64,000 nt of DNA from Bradyrhizobium sp. RD5-C2 (GCF_019972155.1 NZ_BOVL01000022.1:404779-468778), one strand, 5' to 3'. Numbered from the stretch's first letter, positions 8,497-16,813 are shown. Numbers and translations: made by a program. Notes: generated by a model not told the origin, from the sequence alone.

Positions 8497-9396
8497 ATGA
8501 GCTCCGTTGCGCCAACGGTCGAGCCTGTCGGTCCTGCGCGGACATCCGGGCTCGCCGCAATCATCGAGCAGACCCGCTATGTCCTGAGCGAAAACAAGGT
8601 CACCGGCTTTGCCTTCGCGCTGCTGATCCTGATCATGTTCGCCGCGCTGTTCGGGCCCTACGTGGTGCCGTATGACCCGCTTGCCTCGAACACAGCGGCC
8701 GCACTGAAGCCGCCGTCCGCCGCGCACTGGTTCGGCACCGACCAGCTCGGCCGCGACATCTTCAGCCGCGTCATCGTGGCGACGCGGCTCGACACCTTCA
8801 TCGCGGTGGCTTCCGTCGTGCTGGTGTTCCTGATGGGCGGGCTGGCCGGCATCGCCGCCGGTTATTTCGGCGGCTGGACCGATCGCATCGTCGGCCGCAT
8901 CGCCGACACCATCATGGCGTTTCCGCTGTTCGTGCTGGCGATGGGCATCGTCGCGGCGCTCGGCAACACCGTGCAGAACATCATCATCGCCACCGCGATC
9001 GTGAACTTTCCGCTCTACGCCCGCGTCGCACGCGCCGAAGCCAACGTCCGCCGCAACGCCGGCTTCGTGCAGGCGGCGCGGCTGTCCGGCAACGGAGAAT
9101 ATCGCATCCTGCTCGGACACATCCTGCCCAACATCATGCCGATCATGATCGTGCAGATGTCGCTCACCATGGGCTATGCGATCCTCAATGCCGCGGGACT
9201 CTCGTTCATCGGCCTCGGCGTGCGGCCGCCGACCGCGGAGTGGGGCATCATGGTCGCCGAGGGCGCGGGCTTCATGGTCTCAGGCGAGTGGTGGATCGCG
9301 CTGTTTCCGGGCCTTGCGCTGATGATCGCGGTGTTCTGCTTCAACCTGCTCGGCGACGGCCTGCGCGACATCGTCGACCCGCAGCGGAGGACGTGA
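8497..9396 (+). CDS. ABC transporter permease, DppC type
   Basis: This 299-residue membrane protein has the DppC/OppC signature: an N-terminal cytoplasmic extension, the stretch 'FGTDQLGRDIFSRVI', about six helices, an EAA-type loop ('VQAARLSGNGEYRILLGHI') and the C-terminal 'NLLGDGLRDIVDPQRR'. It begins four bases after the DppB-type gene and is the second half of the channel. Its stop codon overlaps the ATG of a 33-codon open frame that runs into the ATPase gene, so translation across the junction may be coupled. Confidence 0.93.
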   Translation: MSSVAPTVEPVGPARTSGLAAIIEQTRYVLSENKVTGFAFALLILIMFAALFGPYVVPYDPLASNTAAALKPPSAAHWFGTDQLGRDIFSRVIVATRLDTFIAVASVVLVFLMGGLAGIAAGYFGGWTDRIVGRIADTIMAFPLFVLAMGIVAALGNTVQNIIIATAIVNFPLYARVARAEANVRRNAGFVQAARLSGNGEYRILLGHILPNIMPIMIVQMSLTMGYAILNAAGLSFIGLGVRPPTAEWGIMVAEGAGFMVSGEWWIALFPGLALMIAVFCFNLLGDGLRDIVDPQRRT

Positions 9397-9497
9397 TGGC
9401 TGTCTCAACGCGGTGTTGCGCTACCGTTTCGCTACTTTGCATGGGGTTGTTTTGCGGATTTTTGGATGCCCCCTCGCATGAGGGGAGCCGCGCATGA
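9396..9497 (+). CDS. Possible 33-residue translationally coupled ORF
   Basis: The frame starts at ATG 9396, overlapping the DppC stop as TGATG, and ends at TGA 9497, overlapping the ATPase start as ATGA. The product would be hydrophobic with four cysteines ('CCATVSLLCMGLFCGF'). It may be only a translational bridge through a repeat-like sequence and not a functional peptide. No family is recognised. Confidence 0.25.
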   Translation: MAVSTRCCATVSLLCMGLFCGFLDAPSHEGSRA

Positions 9498-11305
9498 CCG
9501 CCCAGCCCCTGCTCGACGTCAGCGACCTCACGGTCGAGTTCACGACGCGTCGCGGCATCGTCAAGGCGGTGCAGCACGTCAACATCTCCGTCGGCAAGGG
9601 CGAGACCGTCGGCATCGTCGGCGAGTCCGGCTCCGGCAAGTCGGTGACGTCATATGCCGTAATGCGCATCCTCGACCGCGCCGGCCGGATCGCCGACGGC
9701 TCGGTGATGTTCTCCGGCATTGATGTGAAGGCGGCGACCGAGAGCCAGATGCGCGATCTGCGCGGCCGCGAAGTCTCGATGATCTTCCAGAATCCGCGCG
9801 CCGCGCTCAATCCGATCCGCAAGGTCGGGCACCAGATCGAGGACGTGCTGCGCCAGCATGTGCAGCAGGCACAGGTCACCGATCGCGGCGAGAAGGCGAT
9901 CGAGGCGCTGGAGCAGGTCAAGATCGCGCGTCCGCGCGAGCGCTATCATACCTATCCGTTCGAGCTGTCCGGCGGCATGTGCCAGCGCGTCGTCATCGCG
10001 CTGGCGCTGGCCTGCAATCCGCAGCTTCTGATCGCGGACGAGCCGACCACCGGCCTCGACGTTACCACCCAGAAGGCGGTGATGGACCTGATCGTCGAAC
10101 TGACCCGGCGCCGGTCGATGTCGACGATCCTGATCACGCATGATCTCGGCCTCGCCGCCGCCTACTGCGACCGCGTCATCGTGATGGAGAAGGGCCGCGT
10201 GGTCGAAACCGCGAAGTCGGCCGACATCTTCGCCGCGCCCCAGCACGATTATACGAAGAAGCTGATGCGCGCGACGCCGCGGATCGGGGTGTCGTTGCGC
10301 GATCTGCTGCCGGAGGAGGCGCCAACATCTCCGCCCGTCATGGCCGGGCATAGCCGTCCGAAGGACGGCGTCGCTTCCGCTCGCCTATGCCCGGCCATCC
10401 ATCAATCTTCGCGGGATGCTCCTTCCTCGATGGACCCCCGGGTCAAGCCCGGGGGTGACGAGAAGAGAGAACCCCTCCTGTCAGTCGAAAAGCTCGTCAA
10501 GGAATACCCTCGCCAGGGCGCGGGCTCGGTGCTCGCAAAACTGTTCGGCCGCAAGCCGCCGGTCGAGGAGGACATCTTCCGTGCCGTCGACGGCATCAGC
10601 TTCTCGATTGACCATGGCGAGAGTGTCGGGCTGGTCGGCGAATCCGGCTGCGGCAAGTCGACGACGTCGATGATGGTGATGCGGCTGCTGGACCAGACCT
10701 CCGGCCGCATCATGTTCGACGGCGAAGACATCGGCGGCATCATGCCGCAATCCTTCGCGCGGTTGCCGCGGCGCAGCCAGATCCAGATGGTGTTCCAGGA
10801 TCCGACCGACAGCCTCAACCCGCGCTTCACCGCGGCGCGCGCCATCGTGGACCCGATCATGCAGCTCGGCGATATCAGGGGGCGCGACGCGCTCCGCGAT
10901 CGCTGCGAGGAACTCGCTCGGCTGGTCGGTCTGCCGGTCAATCTGCTGGATCGTTTTCCGCACCAGCTCTCCGGCGGCCAGAAGGCCCGTGTCGGCATCG
11001 CGCGCGCGATCGCGCTGCACCCGAAGCTCGTCATCCTCGACGAGCCGACCGCGGCGCTCGACGTCTCGGTGCAGGCGGTTGTGCTCAATCTGCTGCAGGA
11101 CCTCAAGCAGTCGATGGGCATGAGCTATCTGTTCGTATCGCACGATCTCAACGTGGTGCGCCTGCTGTGTGATCGCGTCATCGTGATGCGCAGCGGCCGC
11201 ATCGTCGAGCAGGGCGCATCCGATGACGTCTTGGGCAATCCGCAGGATGCCTATACAAGGGAGCTGCTGACGGCGATCCCGCATCCGCCGTTGCCGGTAG
11301 CCTGA
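9494..11305 (+). CDS. Fused dipeptide/oligopeptide-type ABC ATPase (DppD-DppF fusion)
   Basis: This 603-residue cytoplasmic protein contains two complete ABC ATPase domains. Domain 1 has Walker A 'GESGSGKS' near residue 43, signature 'LSGGMCQR' and Walker B 'LLIADEPTTGLD'. Domain 2 has Walker A 'GESGCGKS', signature 'LSGGQKAR' and Walker B 'LVILDEPTAALD'. Both are intact, so it should power the transporter alone. The linker (about residues 278-325) is encoded by an intergenic-type palindromic repeat, producing a low-complexity segment ending 'MDPRVKPGGDEKRE' that does not belong to the family. The start is ATG 9494, with GAGGGGAG upstream. Confidence 0.93.
   Translation: MTAQPLLDVSDLTVEFTTRRGIVKAVQHVNISVGKGETVGIVGESGSGKSVTSYAVMRILDRAGRIADGSVMFSGIDVKAATESQMRDLRGREVSMIFQNPRAALNPIRKVGHQIEDVLRQHVQQAQVTDRGEKAIEALEQVKIARPRERYHTYPFELSGGMCQRVVIALALACNPQLLIADEPTTGLDVTTQKAVMDLIVELTRRRSMSTILITHDLGLAAAYCDRVIVMEKGRVVETAKSADIFAAPQHDYTKKLMRATPRIGVSLRDLLPEEAPTSPPVMAGHSRPKDGVASARLCPAIHQSSRDAPSSMDPRVKPGGDEKREPLLSVEKLVKEYPRQGAGSVLAKLFGRKPPVEEDIFRAVDGISFSIDHGESVGLVGESGCGKSTTSMMVMRLLDQTSGRIMFDGEDIGGIMPQSFARLPRRSQIQMVFQDPTDSLNPRFTAARAIVDPIMQLGDIRGRDALRDRCEELARLVGLPVNLLDRFPHQLSGGQKARVGIARAIALHPKLVILDEPTAALDVSVQAVVLNLLQDLKQSMGMSYLFVSHDLNVVRLLCDRVIVMRSGRIVEQGASDDVLGNPQDAYTRELLTAIPHPPLPVA
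10340..10456. repeat. Palindromic repeat element inside the ABC ATPase coding sequence
   Basis: Perfect 14-base complementary arms lie at 10340-10353 and 10385-10398, with a nested 6-base hairpin (CCGTCC/GGACGG) between them. A second hairpin with 9-base arms follows at 10434-10442 and 10448-10456. Elements of this kind are normally intergenic in this type of genome. Here the reading frame stays open through it, between two complete ATPase domains. Confidence 0.85.
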
Positions 11306-11325
11306 AAAAACGTACTGGGAGCGAA

Positions 11326-11505
11326 ATGGACGATCATCTCGACGATTACATGACCGCCGTCGCCCGGACGATGGCGTTGCCGCTGGAAGACGCCTGGCGT
11401 CCGGCGGTGCGCGCAAATCTCGAGGTCGCGCTGCGGCTGGCGCGGCTGGTCGATGACTTCCCGCTGCCTGACGACGTCGCGTCGGCCGCCGTCTATTCGA
11501 CCTGA
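11326..11505 (+). CDS. atzG: AtzG-like small subunit of amidase (DUF4089)
   Basis: This 59-residue protein begins 'MDDHLDDYMTAVARTMAL' and contains 'AWRPAVRANLEVALRLARL', the hallmark of the DUF4089/AtzG-like family. Members are obligate small partners of AtzE-type amidases; in cyanuric acid degradation AtzEG hydrolyses 1-carboxybiuret. It lies 20 bases after the transporter ATPase and 7 bases before the amidase gene, with GGGAGCGAA ahead of the start. The family call is strong from sequence and position; the actual substrate is unknown. Its short length makes it easy to miss. Confidence 0.85.
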   Translation: MDDHLDDYMTAVARTMALPLEDAWRPAVRANLEVALRLARLVDDFPLPDDVASAAVYST

Positions 11506-11512
11506 GATCGCG

Positions 11513-12910
11513 ATGTCCGAAACTCCCGCTGCTATGTCCGCCGCCGAAATCGCGCAGGCCGTATCGAGCCGCAAGATCACGGCGCTTGCTGCGACCGAGG
11601 CTGCGCTCGCCCGGATCGCTGTGCACGACAAGATCCTCAATGCCTTCACCGACGTCACCGCCGATCGCGCGCGCACCCGGGCCAAGGCGGTCGATGCCGC
11701 GATCGCGGCGGGCCAACCGGCCGGCCCGCTTGCCGGCGTGCCGTTCGCGGTGAAGAACCTGTTCGACGTGCAGGGCCTCTCGACCCGCGCCGGCTCGAAG
11801 ATCAATCGCGACCTGCCTCCGTCGCCGCGTGATGCCACGTTGATCGAGCGGATGGAAGCAGCCGGCGCCGTGCTGGTCGGCGCACTCAACATGGGCGAAT
11901 ACGCCTACGACTTCACCGGCGAGAACGCGCATGACGGTCCGTCGCGCAATCCGCATGATCCGACGCGGATGGCCGGCGGCTCCTCGGGCGGCTCCGGCAG
12001 CGCCGTTGGCGGCGCGCTGGTGCCGATCGCGCTCGGCTCCGATACCAACGGCTCGATCCGGGTGCCGTCGTCATTCTGCGGCACGTTCGGCCTGAAGCCG
12101 ACCTATGGCCGGTTGTCGCGCGCGCGCTCCTTTCCGTTCGTCGCCAGCCTCGATCACCTCGGTCCGTTTGCGCGCAACGTGAAGGATCTCGCGCTCGCCT
12201 ATGACGTCATGCAGGGGCCTGATGCCGATGATCCCGCCTGCAGTGTGCAGTCGGTCGAGCCGACCGTGCCGCTGCTTGCCAATGATGTCAGCCGGCTGCG
12301 CGTAGCGATCGCCGGCGGCTATTTCCAGCAGAATCTGCTGCCGGAGGCCGTCGAAGCGGTCGCGCGCGTGGCAAAGGCGCTCGGTGCGACGCGGACAGTG
12401 GAGCTGCCGGAAGCGGCGCGCGCCCGCGCGGCCGCCTTCATCATGACCACCACCGAGGGCGCCGCGCTGCATCTCGATCGGCTGCGCAAGCGTCCAAACG
12501 ACTTTGATCCGCCGGTGCGCGACCGCTTGTTTGCGGGCGCGATGATCCCGGCAGTCTATGTCGACAAGGCGCAGAAATTCCGCCGCTGGTACCGCGCTAG
12601 GGTGCTGGAGCTGTTCCAGTCGGTCGACGTGATCTTGGCGCCGGCAACGCCGTGCACCGCGCCGAAGATCGGTCAGGCCACCTTCACGCTCGACGGGGTC
12701 GAGCTTCCGGTGCGTCCCAATATCGGTATCCACACCCAGCCGATCTCCTTCATCGGCCTGCCGGTGGCCGCCGTGCCGGTCCCGCTTGAACCGATGCCGA
12801 TCGCCGTGCAGATCATTGCGGCGCCATGGCGCGAGGACATTGCGCTGCGGGTCGCCTACGCGCTGGAACAGATGGGTGTCGTGGCGGCTCCCGCGCCAAG
12901 AGGACTCTAA
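11513..12910 (+). CDS. atzE: AtzE-family amidase (amidase-signature enzyme)
   Basis: This is a 465-residue amidase-signature hydrolase. The catalytic triad is visible as Lys81 in 'PFAVKNLFD', a cis-serine near 157 in 'MAGGSSGGSGS' and the nucleophile near Ser181 in 'SDTNGSIRVPSS', with the usual 24-residue spacing between the two serines. Starting at ATG 11513 places it directly after the AtzG-like gene; an upstream in-frame start at 11453 would overlap that gene and is less likely. AtzE/HpxY-type enzymes cleave carboxybiuret or related ureido acids. The neighbours atzG and atzH and the convergent allophanate hydrolase support a ureide or biuret-type pathway. The precise substrate is inferred. 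Confidence 0.88.
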   Translation: MSETPAAMSAAEIAQAVSSRKITALAATEAALARIAVHDKILNAFTDVTADRARTRAKAVDAAIAAGQPAGPLAGVPFAVKNLFDVQGLSTRAGSKINRDLPPSPRDATLIERMEAAGAVLVGALNMGEYAYDFTGENAHDGPSRNPHDPTRMAGGSSGGSGSAVGGALVPIALGSDTNGSIRVPSSFCGTFGLKPTYGRLSRARSFPFVASLDHLGPFARNVKDLALAYDVMQGPDADDPACSVQSVEPTVPLLANDVSRLRVAIAGGYFQQNLLPEAVEAVARVAKALGATRTVELPEAARARAAAFIMTTTEGAALHLDRLRKRPNDFDPPVRDRLFAGAMIPAVYVDKAQKFRRWYRARVLELFQSVDVILAPATPCTAPKIGQATFTLDGVELPVRPNIGIHTQPISFIGLPVAAVPVPLEPMPIAVQIIAAPWREDIALRVAYALEQMGVVAAPAPRGL

Positions 12911-12911
12911 A

Positions 12912-13304
12912 ATGGAAATCGATCTTCCCGACGTGCTCGCCGAGGTCACCGCGCAGTTCGAGCGTTACGAGAAGGCGCTGGTCTCGAACGATGTCGCCGT
13001 GCTCGACGAGCTATTCCGTAACGATAGCCGGACGCTGCGCTATGGCATCGGCGAGAACCTTTATGGCTACGGCGAGATCGCGGCGTTTCGCGCGGGGCGG
13101 CCGGCGGCCGGGCTGATGCGCAAGATCGACCGCACCGTGATCACGACTTATGGCCGCGACACCGCGATCGCCTCGACGCTGTTCTATCGGGACAGCACGC
13201 CGGGCCGAGTGGGGCGGCAGATGCAGACATGGATTCGCTTCCCTGAGGGCTGGAGAATCGTCGCCGCCCATGTCAGCGTCATCGATGAACCAAAGGGGGC
13301 TTGA
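12912..13304 (+). CDS. atzH: AtzH-like protein (DUF3225, NTF2-like fold)
   Basis: This 130-residue NTF2-like protein starts 'MEIDLPDVLAEVTAQFERYE' and contains 'DSRTLRYGIGENLYGYGEI' and 'GRQMQTWIRFPEGWRIVAAH', typical of the AtzH/HpxZ (DUF3225) family. AtzH is reported to decarboxylate or hydrolyse the unstable 1,3-dicarboxyurea intermediate to allophanate between AtzEG and AtzF. HpxZ sits in oxalurate/allantoin gene sets. It follows the amidase stop with a one-base gap, so the two are translationally linked. Family assignment is confident; which of the two pathways applies is open. Confidence 0.85.
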   Translation: MEIDLPDVLAEVTAQFERYEKALVSNDVAVLDELFRNDSRTLRYGIGENLYGYGEIAAFRAGRPAAGLMRKIDRTVITTYGRDTAIASTLFYRDSTPGRVGRQMQTWIRFPEGWRIVAAHVSVIDEPKGA

Positions 13305-13333
13305 ACCAGGGTGATTGAAAGGGCGTTTCAGCC

Positions 13334-14071
13334 ATGAGCCTGGACGATCTTCCGACCCGCGCTCCGCAGCCGCAGGGCACCGAGCCGGAGCCGCTGGTGC
13401 GGCGTGTCGATCGCGCGTCGTCTCTGGTCGACAAGACCACCCGCGCCGAAGAATTGCGGCTGCAACTCGCCGACGAGATCGTGCGCGGCACGCTGCCGCC
13501 GGGCGCCGGGCTCGATGAAACCGATCTGGCGCGCCGCTTCAAGGTGTCGCGCACACCGGTGCGCGAGGCGCTGCGACAGCTCGCCGCCAGCGGGCTGATC
13601 GACGCGCGCGCGCACCGCGGCGCGGTGGTCGCGCGGCCCTCGCTCGAGCGGCTCACCGGCATGTTCGAGGCGATGGCCGAGCTCGAGGCGATGTGCGCCG
13701 GCCTTGCCGCCGAGCGGATGTCTGCAGCGGAGCGCCACGCGCTCGAGGCGGTCCATGAGGAACTGCGGGTGTTGAGCTACACCGGCAATCCCGACCGCTT
13801 CCACGAGGTCAACGAGCGCTTTCACAACGCGATCTATGCCGGCTCGCAGAACGCCTATATTGCCGAGATCACGCTCGCGACGCGGGTGCGCGTGCAGCCG
13901 TTCCGCCGCGCCCAGTTCCGCAACCTCGGGCGGCTGGCGAAATCCCACGCCGAGCACGACCGCGTCGTCGAAGCTATCATGCGCGGCGACAAGCCAGGTG
14001 CTGCGGCTGCGATGCGCGCCCATATCGAGCAGGTGCGCGGGGAGTACGAGACCTACGCGGTGTCGGTGTAG
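13334..14071 (+). CDS. GntR-family regulator, FCD subfamily
   Basis: This 245-residue regulator has a winged helix ('LADEIVRGTLPPGAGLDETD', then 'KVSRTPVREALRQLAASGLI') and an all-helical FCD effector domain whose metal/ligand histidines are probably in 'ERFHNAIYAGSQN' and 'KSHAEHDRVVEAIMRGD'. It lies 29 bases after the AtzH-like gene in the same direction and converges with the allophanate hydrolase gene. It is the natural candidate for controlling the amidase and hydrolase genes. Two FCD-style palindromes lie upstream of the hydrolase gene (15978-16027). The effector is unknown but should be a carboxylated pathway intermediate. Confidence 0.9.
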   Translation: MSLDDLPTRAPQPQGTEPEPLVRRVDRASSLVDKTTRAEELRLQLADEIVRGTLPPGAGLDETDLARRFKVSRTPVREALRQLAASGLIDARAHRGAVVARPSLERLTGMFEAMAELEAMCAGLAAERMSAAERHALEAVHEELRVLSYTGNPDRFHEVNERFHNAIYAGSQNAYIAEITLATRVRVQPFRRAQFRNLGRLAKSHAEHDRVVEAIMRGDKPGAAAAMRAHIEQVRGEYETYAVSV

Positions 14072-14105
14072 GTCGCGCGCCCCGGAATGACGGCAGGAAA
14101 GTCGG

Positions 14106-15893
14106 TTATCCCTTCGCCTTCTCCGCCATGAACGCCCGCCAGCCGCCATAGGCCGAAATGTCCTTCGCGCCGGCGATCGCGGCGGGCTCCACGATAAAGC
14201 CCTTGACGTACCGTCCGTCGGCGAGCCGGAGCGTGCCGATCGCCATCGGCGGCGGGATCGCGGCGACGAATGTGCCGAACGCGGCCGGCGACATCGCCCA
14301 CAGCTCGAGCTTGATCGCATGACCCGCACCCGGCTCGATGCGCAGCATGCCGGGTTTCGATGGCGTGGTGTCGAGCGCGTAGAGTTTGTAGTCCGCTGCG
14401 GTGAGCGTCTCCTCCAGCAGGCGCGCGTCGAGCGTGGTCAGTTCATGATTCAGCGCCATGCCGGAGAGATGCGCGCCGACCACCGCGATCGTGATCTCAT
14501 CGGCGCCGGCCTGCGCCGGGACCGCGGCAAGCGGCGGCTGCGGCACCGCCTTGGCGCCGACAGCGAGCCCGGTGTCGGCGTGGAAGACACGGCCGATACC
14601 GGCAAGCTCGGCGTCGCGGCCGGCTGGAGCGAGCAGCGTGATGCCGAACGGCGCGCCGTCGGGCCGCATCGCCGCCGGCAGCGCCAGGCCGCACAGATCG
14701 AGCAGATTGACGAAATTGGTGTAGGCGCTGAGCCGCGAGTTGAGCTCGATCGGGTTGGCGAGCACGTCAGTCGTGGAATAGACCGTCGGCGCGGTCGGCA
14801 GCACGATCGCGTCGCACTGCGCGAAGGTGCGCGCGGCAACGCGGCGCAGCGCCTGCAGGCGATAGAACGCGGAGAAGGTATCCGCCGCGGTGGGCCGCGC
14901 GCCGCCGATCGTGATCTCGCGTGTCACCGGGTGGATCGCGTCCGGCGACGACGCCAGGAGGTCGCGGATCACGAGATAGCGCTCGGCAACCCACGGGCCT
15001 TCATAGAGCAGCCGCGCCGTTTCGTAGAAAGGCTCGAGATCGAATTCGACGAGTTCGGCGCCGAGCGCCCGCCAACGCTTGCAGGCTTCGCCATAGGCCT
15101 TCTCGGCCTCGCGGTCGCCGAAGAAGATCAATTGGACGCTCTTCGGAATGCCGAGCTTCAGCTTGGCCGGAAACGGTGTGATCGCTGCCAGCGGCCGGTC
15201 GCGCGAGAACGGATCGGCGTCATCCGGCCCCGCCATCACCGCGAGCGCGGCCAGCGCATCGTCGACGGTGAGCGAGAACACCGAGATGCAGTCGAGCGTG
15301 CGGCAGGCCGGCACCAGCCCCGCGTTGGAGATCAGCCCGAGGCTCGGCTTGAGTCCGACGATGTTGTTGAGCATCGCCGGTACGCGGCCGCTGCCCGCGG
15401 TGTCGGTGCCGAGCGACAGCGGCACGAGGCCCGCCGAGACCGCGACTGCGGAGCCCGAGCTCGATCCACCCGGCACGAGATCGCCGCGTACGGGATTTTT
15501 GGGAATGCCGTAGGGCGAGCGCACGCCGACCAGGCCGGTGGCGAACTGGTCGAGATTGGTCTTGCCAATGATGATGGCGCCGGCCGCGCGCAGTTTTGCC
15601 ACCGCTGTGGAATCCTGTGCCGGCAGGTAGGAGAACGCCGGGCAGGCGGCGGTGGTCGGCAGCCCCGCGACGTCGATATTATCCTTCACTGCGACCGGCA
15701 CGCCGTAGAGCGGCAGCGTCGGGTCAGCAAGCCGCGCGGCCTCGGCGAGCGCGTCCTTCTCTTCGCGCAGGCTGATGAAGATGGCGGGGTCGTTGTGCTC
15801 GCGGATGCGCTGGTAGCTGCGCGCCACTGTTTGCGCCGGCGTCATGGTCCCGGCGCGGTGTGCGGCAACGATCGCGGCGACAGTTTCAGTCAC
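14106..15893 (-). CDS. atzF: Allophanate hydrolase (AtzF-like)
   Basis: This protein of about 595 residues has an N-terminal amidase-signature domain (Lys in 'PVAVKDNIDVAGLPTTAA', cis-Ser in 'VPGGSSSGSAVAVSAG', nucleophile in 'TDTAGSGRVPAML') and the C-terminal domain characteristic of allophanate hydrolases. AtzF/DUR-type enzymes convert allophanate to ammonia and CO2, the last step of biuret or urea carboxylase routes. No urea carboxylase is visible, which favours the AtzE/AtzH route. A GTG at 15893 preceded by GAGG is used as start; an in-frame ATG at 15926 is possible. The gene converges on the GntR gene. Confidence 0.88.
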   Translation of the reverse strand: MTETVAAIVAAHRAGTMTPAQTVARSYQRIREHNDPAIFISLREEKDALAEAARLADPTLPLYGVPVAVKDNIDVAGLPTTAACPAFSYLPAQDSTAVAKLRAAGAIIIGKTNLDQFATGLVGVRSPYGIPKNPVRGDLVPGGSSSGSAVAVSAGLVPLSLGTDTAGSGRVPAMLNNIVGLKPSLGLISNAGLVPACRTLDCISVFSLTVDDALAALAVMAGPDDADPFSRDRPLAAITPFPAKLKLGIPKSVQLIFFGDREAEKAYGEACKRWRALGAELVEFDLEPFYETARLLYEGPWVAERYLVIRDLLASSPDAIHPVTREITIGGARPTAADTFSAFYRLQALRRVAARTFAQCDAIVLPTAPTVYSTTDVLANPIELNSRLSAYTNFVNLLDLCGLALPAAMRPDGAPFGITLLAPAGRDAELAGIGRVFHADTGLAVGAKAVPQPPLAAVPAQAGADEITIAVVGAHLSGMALNHELTTLDARLLEETLTAADYKLYALDTTPSKPGMLRIEPGAGHAIKLELWAMSPAAFGTFVAAIPPPMAIGTLRLADGRYVKGFIVEPAAIAGAKDISAYGGWRAFMAEKAKG

Positions 15894-15977
15894 GTGGTTG
15901 GCCTCGTCTCTGGCGCGGTGAGGCATCGGATGCCTGCCGCGAGGGAATTGCCGCCTGATCGAAGCAAGCAATGTGCC

Positions 15978-16027
15978 ATTGTGTACAATTTACCTGCGCC
16001 GGCGGCGCGACGGATTATTGCACAATA
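15978..16027. promoter_or_regulatory. Two candidate GntR operators upstream of the allophanate hydrolase gene
   Basis: ATTGTGTACAAT (15978-15989) and TATTGCACAATA (16016-16027) are each 12-base palindromes with two central bases. Their centres are 38 bases apart and they lie 85-134 bases upstream of the hydrolase start. The TTGT..ACAA form suits GntR/FCD repressors, whose sites centre on GT..AC. Assignment to the local GntR protein is inference. Confidence 0.35.
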
Positions 16028-16130
16028 TCAGTTGCTTGAAATGGTCGCTGGGAGCTGAAGCAGATTCGCGCGAGAACGTGCCTGCTCAATTTAAAGGCAG
16101 GCGTGACCAGGCCGAAATCCGGTCGATCAA

Positions 16131-16658
16131 TCAGGTGAAGCAGGCGAGGATCCGCAGCAGTTGTTCGCGGTTTTCCTTGCCGATCTTGTCGGCGACGTGC
16201 CGCTCGTGCTCGGCGGCGAGCCGCTTGAATTGCGCCAGCGCGGTCTTGCCGCGCCCGGTCAGATGCAGCGCGTGGGAGCGGCGGTCGGTTGCAGAAGGGA
16301 TCCGGCTGACGAAGGCGCGTTCTTCCAGGCTGTCGAGCAGATGCACCAGCCGCGCGCGCTCGATCCCGAGCCGTTTCGCGACCGCCATCTGGCTGAGGCC
16401 CGGATTGGCCCCGATCACGGTCATGACCGAATACTGCGTCGGACGGATATCGACGGTCGCCAGCGTCTTGACGAAGTCCTGGAAGATCCAGAGCTGAAAG
16501 CGCCGCACCACATAGCCGGCGTGGCCGACCAACGCGTCGAGGCCGATGTCGTCGCCGGCATCGCCGAGCGTCCGGTCATTCGCCGCGCGTGTCTGGGGGC
16601 GGCGGATTGCCGCTCCGGTTCCTGCCGCCTTGCGCGACGTCTGTTGCTTGATCGCCAT
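16131..16658 (-). CDS. MarR-family regulator of the feruloyl-CoA synthase gene
   Basis: This 175-residue protein has a disordered basic N-terminus and a MarR winged helix: 'DIRPTQYSVMTVIGANPG', recognition region 'MAVAKRLGIERARLVHLLD' and wing 'RIPSATDRRSHALHLTGRG'. It is divergent from the feruloyl-CoA synthase gene, and the shared 155-base intergenic region holds a 21-base palindrome (16695-16715). Related MarR proteins such as FerC/FerR repress hydroxycinnamate genes and are released by hydroxycinnamoyl-CoA. The family and target are likely; the effector is by analogy. Confidence 0.88.
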   Translation of the reverse strand: MAIKQQTSRKAAGTGAAIRRPQTRAANDRTLGDAGDDIGLDALVGHAGYVVRRFQLWIFQDFVKTLATVDIRPTQYSVMTVIGANPGLSQMAVAKRLGIERARLVHLLDSLEERAFVSRIPSATDRRSHALHLTGRGKTALAQFKRLAAEHERHVADKIGKENREQLLRILACFT

Positions 16659-16694
16659 GCCTCAAGGCTAGCGCGACGGCGTCGCGAGAGAAAG

Positions 16695-16715
16695 ATTGTT
16701 GTTGACGACAACAAT
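16695..16715. promoter_or_regulatory. Likely MarR operator between the marR and fcs genes
   Basis: An inverted repeat with perfect 8-base arms, ATTGTTGT and ACAACAAT, around a 5-base centre. It is 37 bases upstream of the MarR start and 98 bases upstream of the synthase start, the expected place for a repressor that controls both directions. Confidence 0.6.
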
Positions 16716-16813
16716 TGATGTCCGCAACATTATGACCAAAGAGCCCGACCGGGACCGCGGCGCCGCACCATGTTGCAGCGCGAACCTGATAAGATACGGG
16801 CGAGGAGGAAATC

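Noticed and set aside
11453..11512. Upstream in-frame start for the AtzE-family amidase
   Set aside because: It lies inside the AtzG-like gene and encodes an Arg/Pro-rich stretch not found in amidases; ATG 11513 fits the family start.
14319..16058. 579-codon plus-strand open frame opposite the allophanate hydrolase gene
   Set aside because: It is a GC-driven antisense frame without any recognisable domain; the opposite strand has full amidase motifs.
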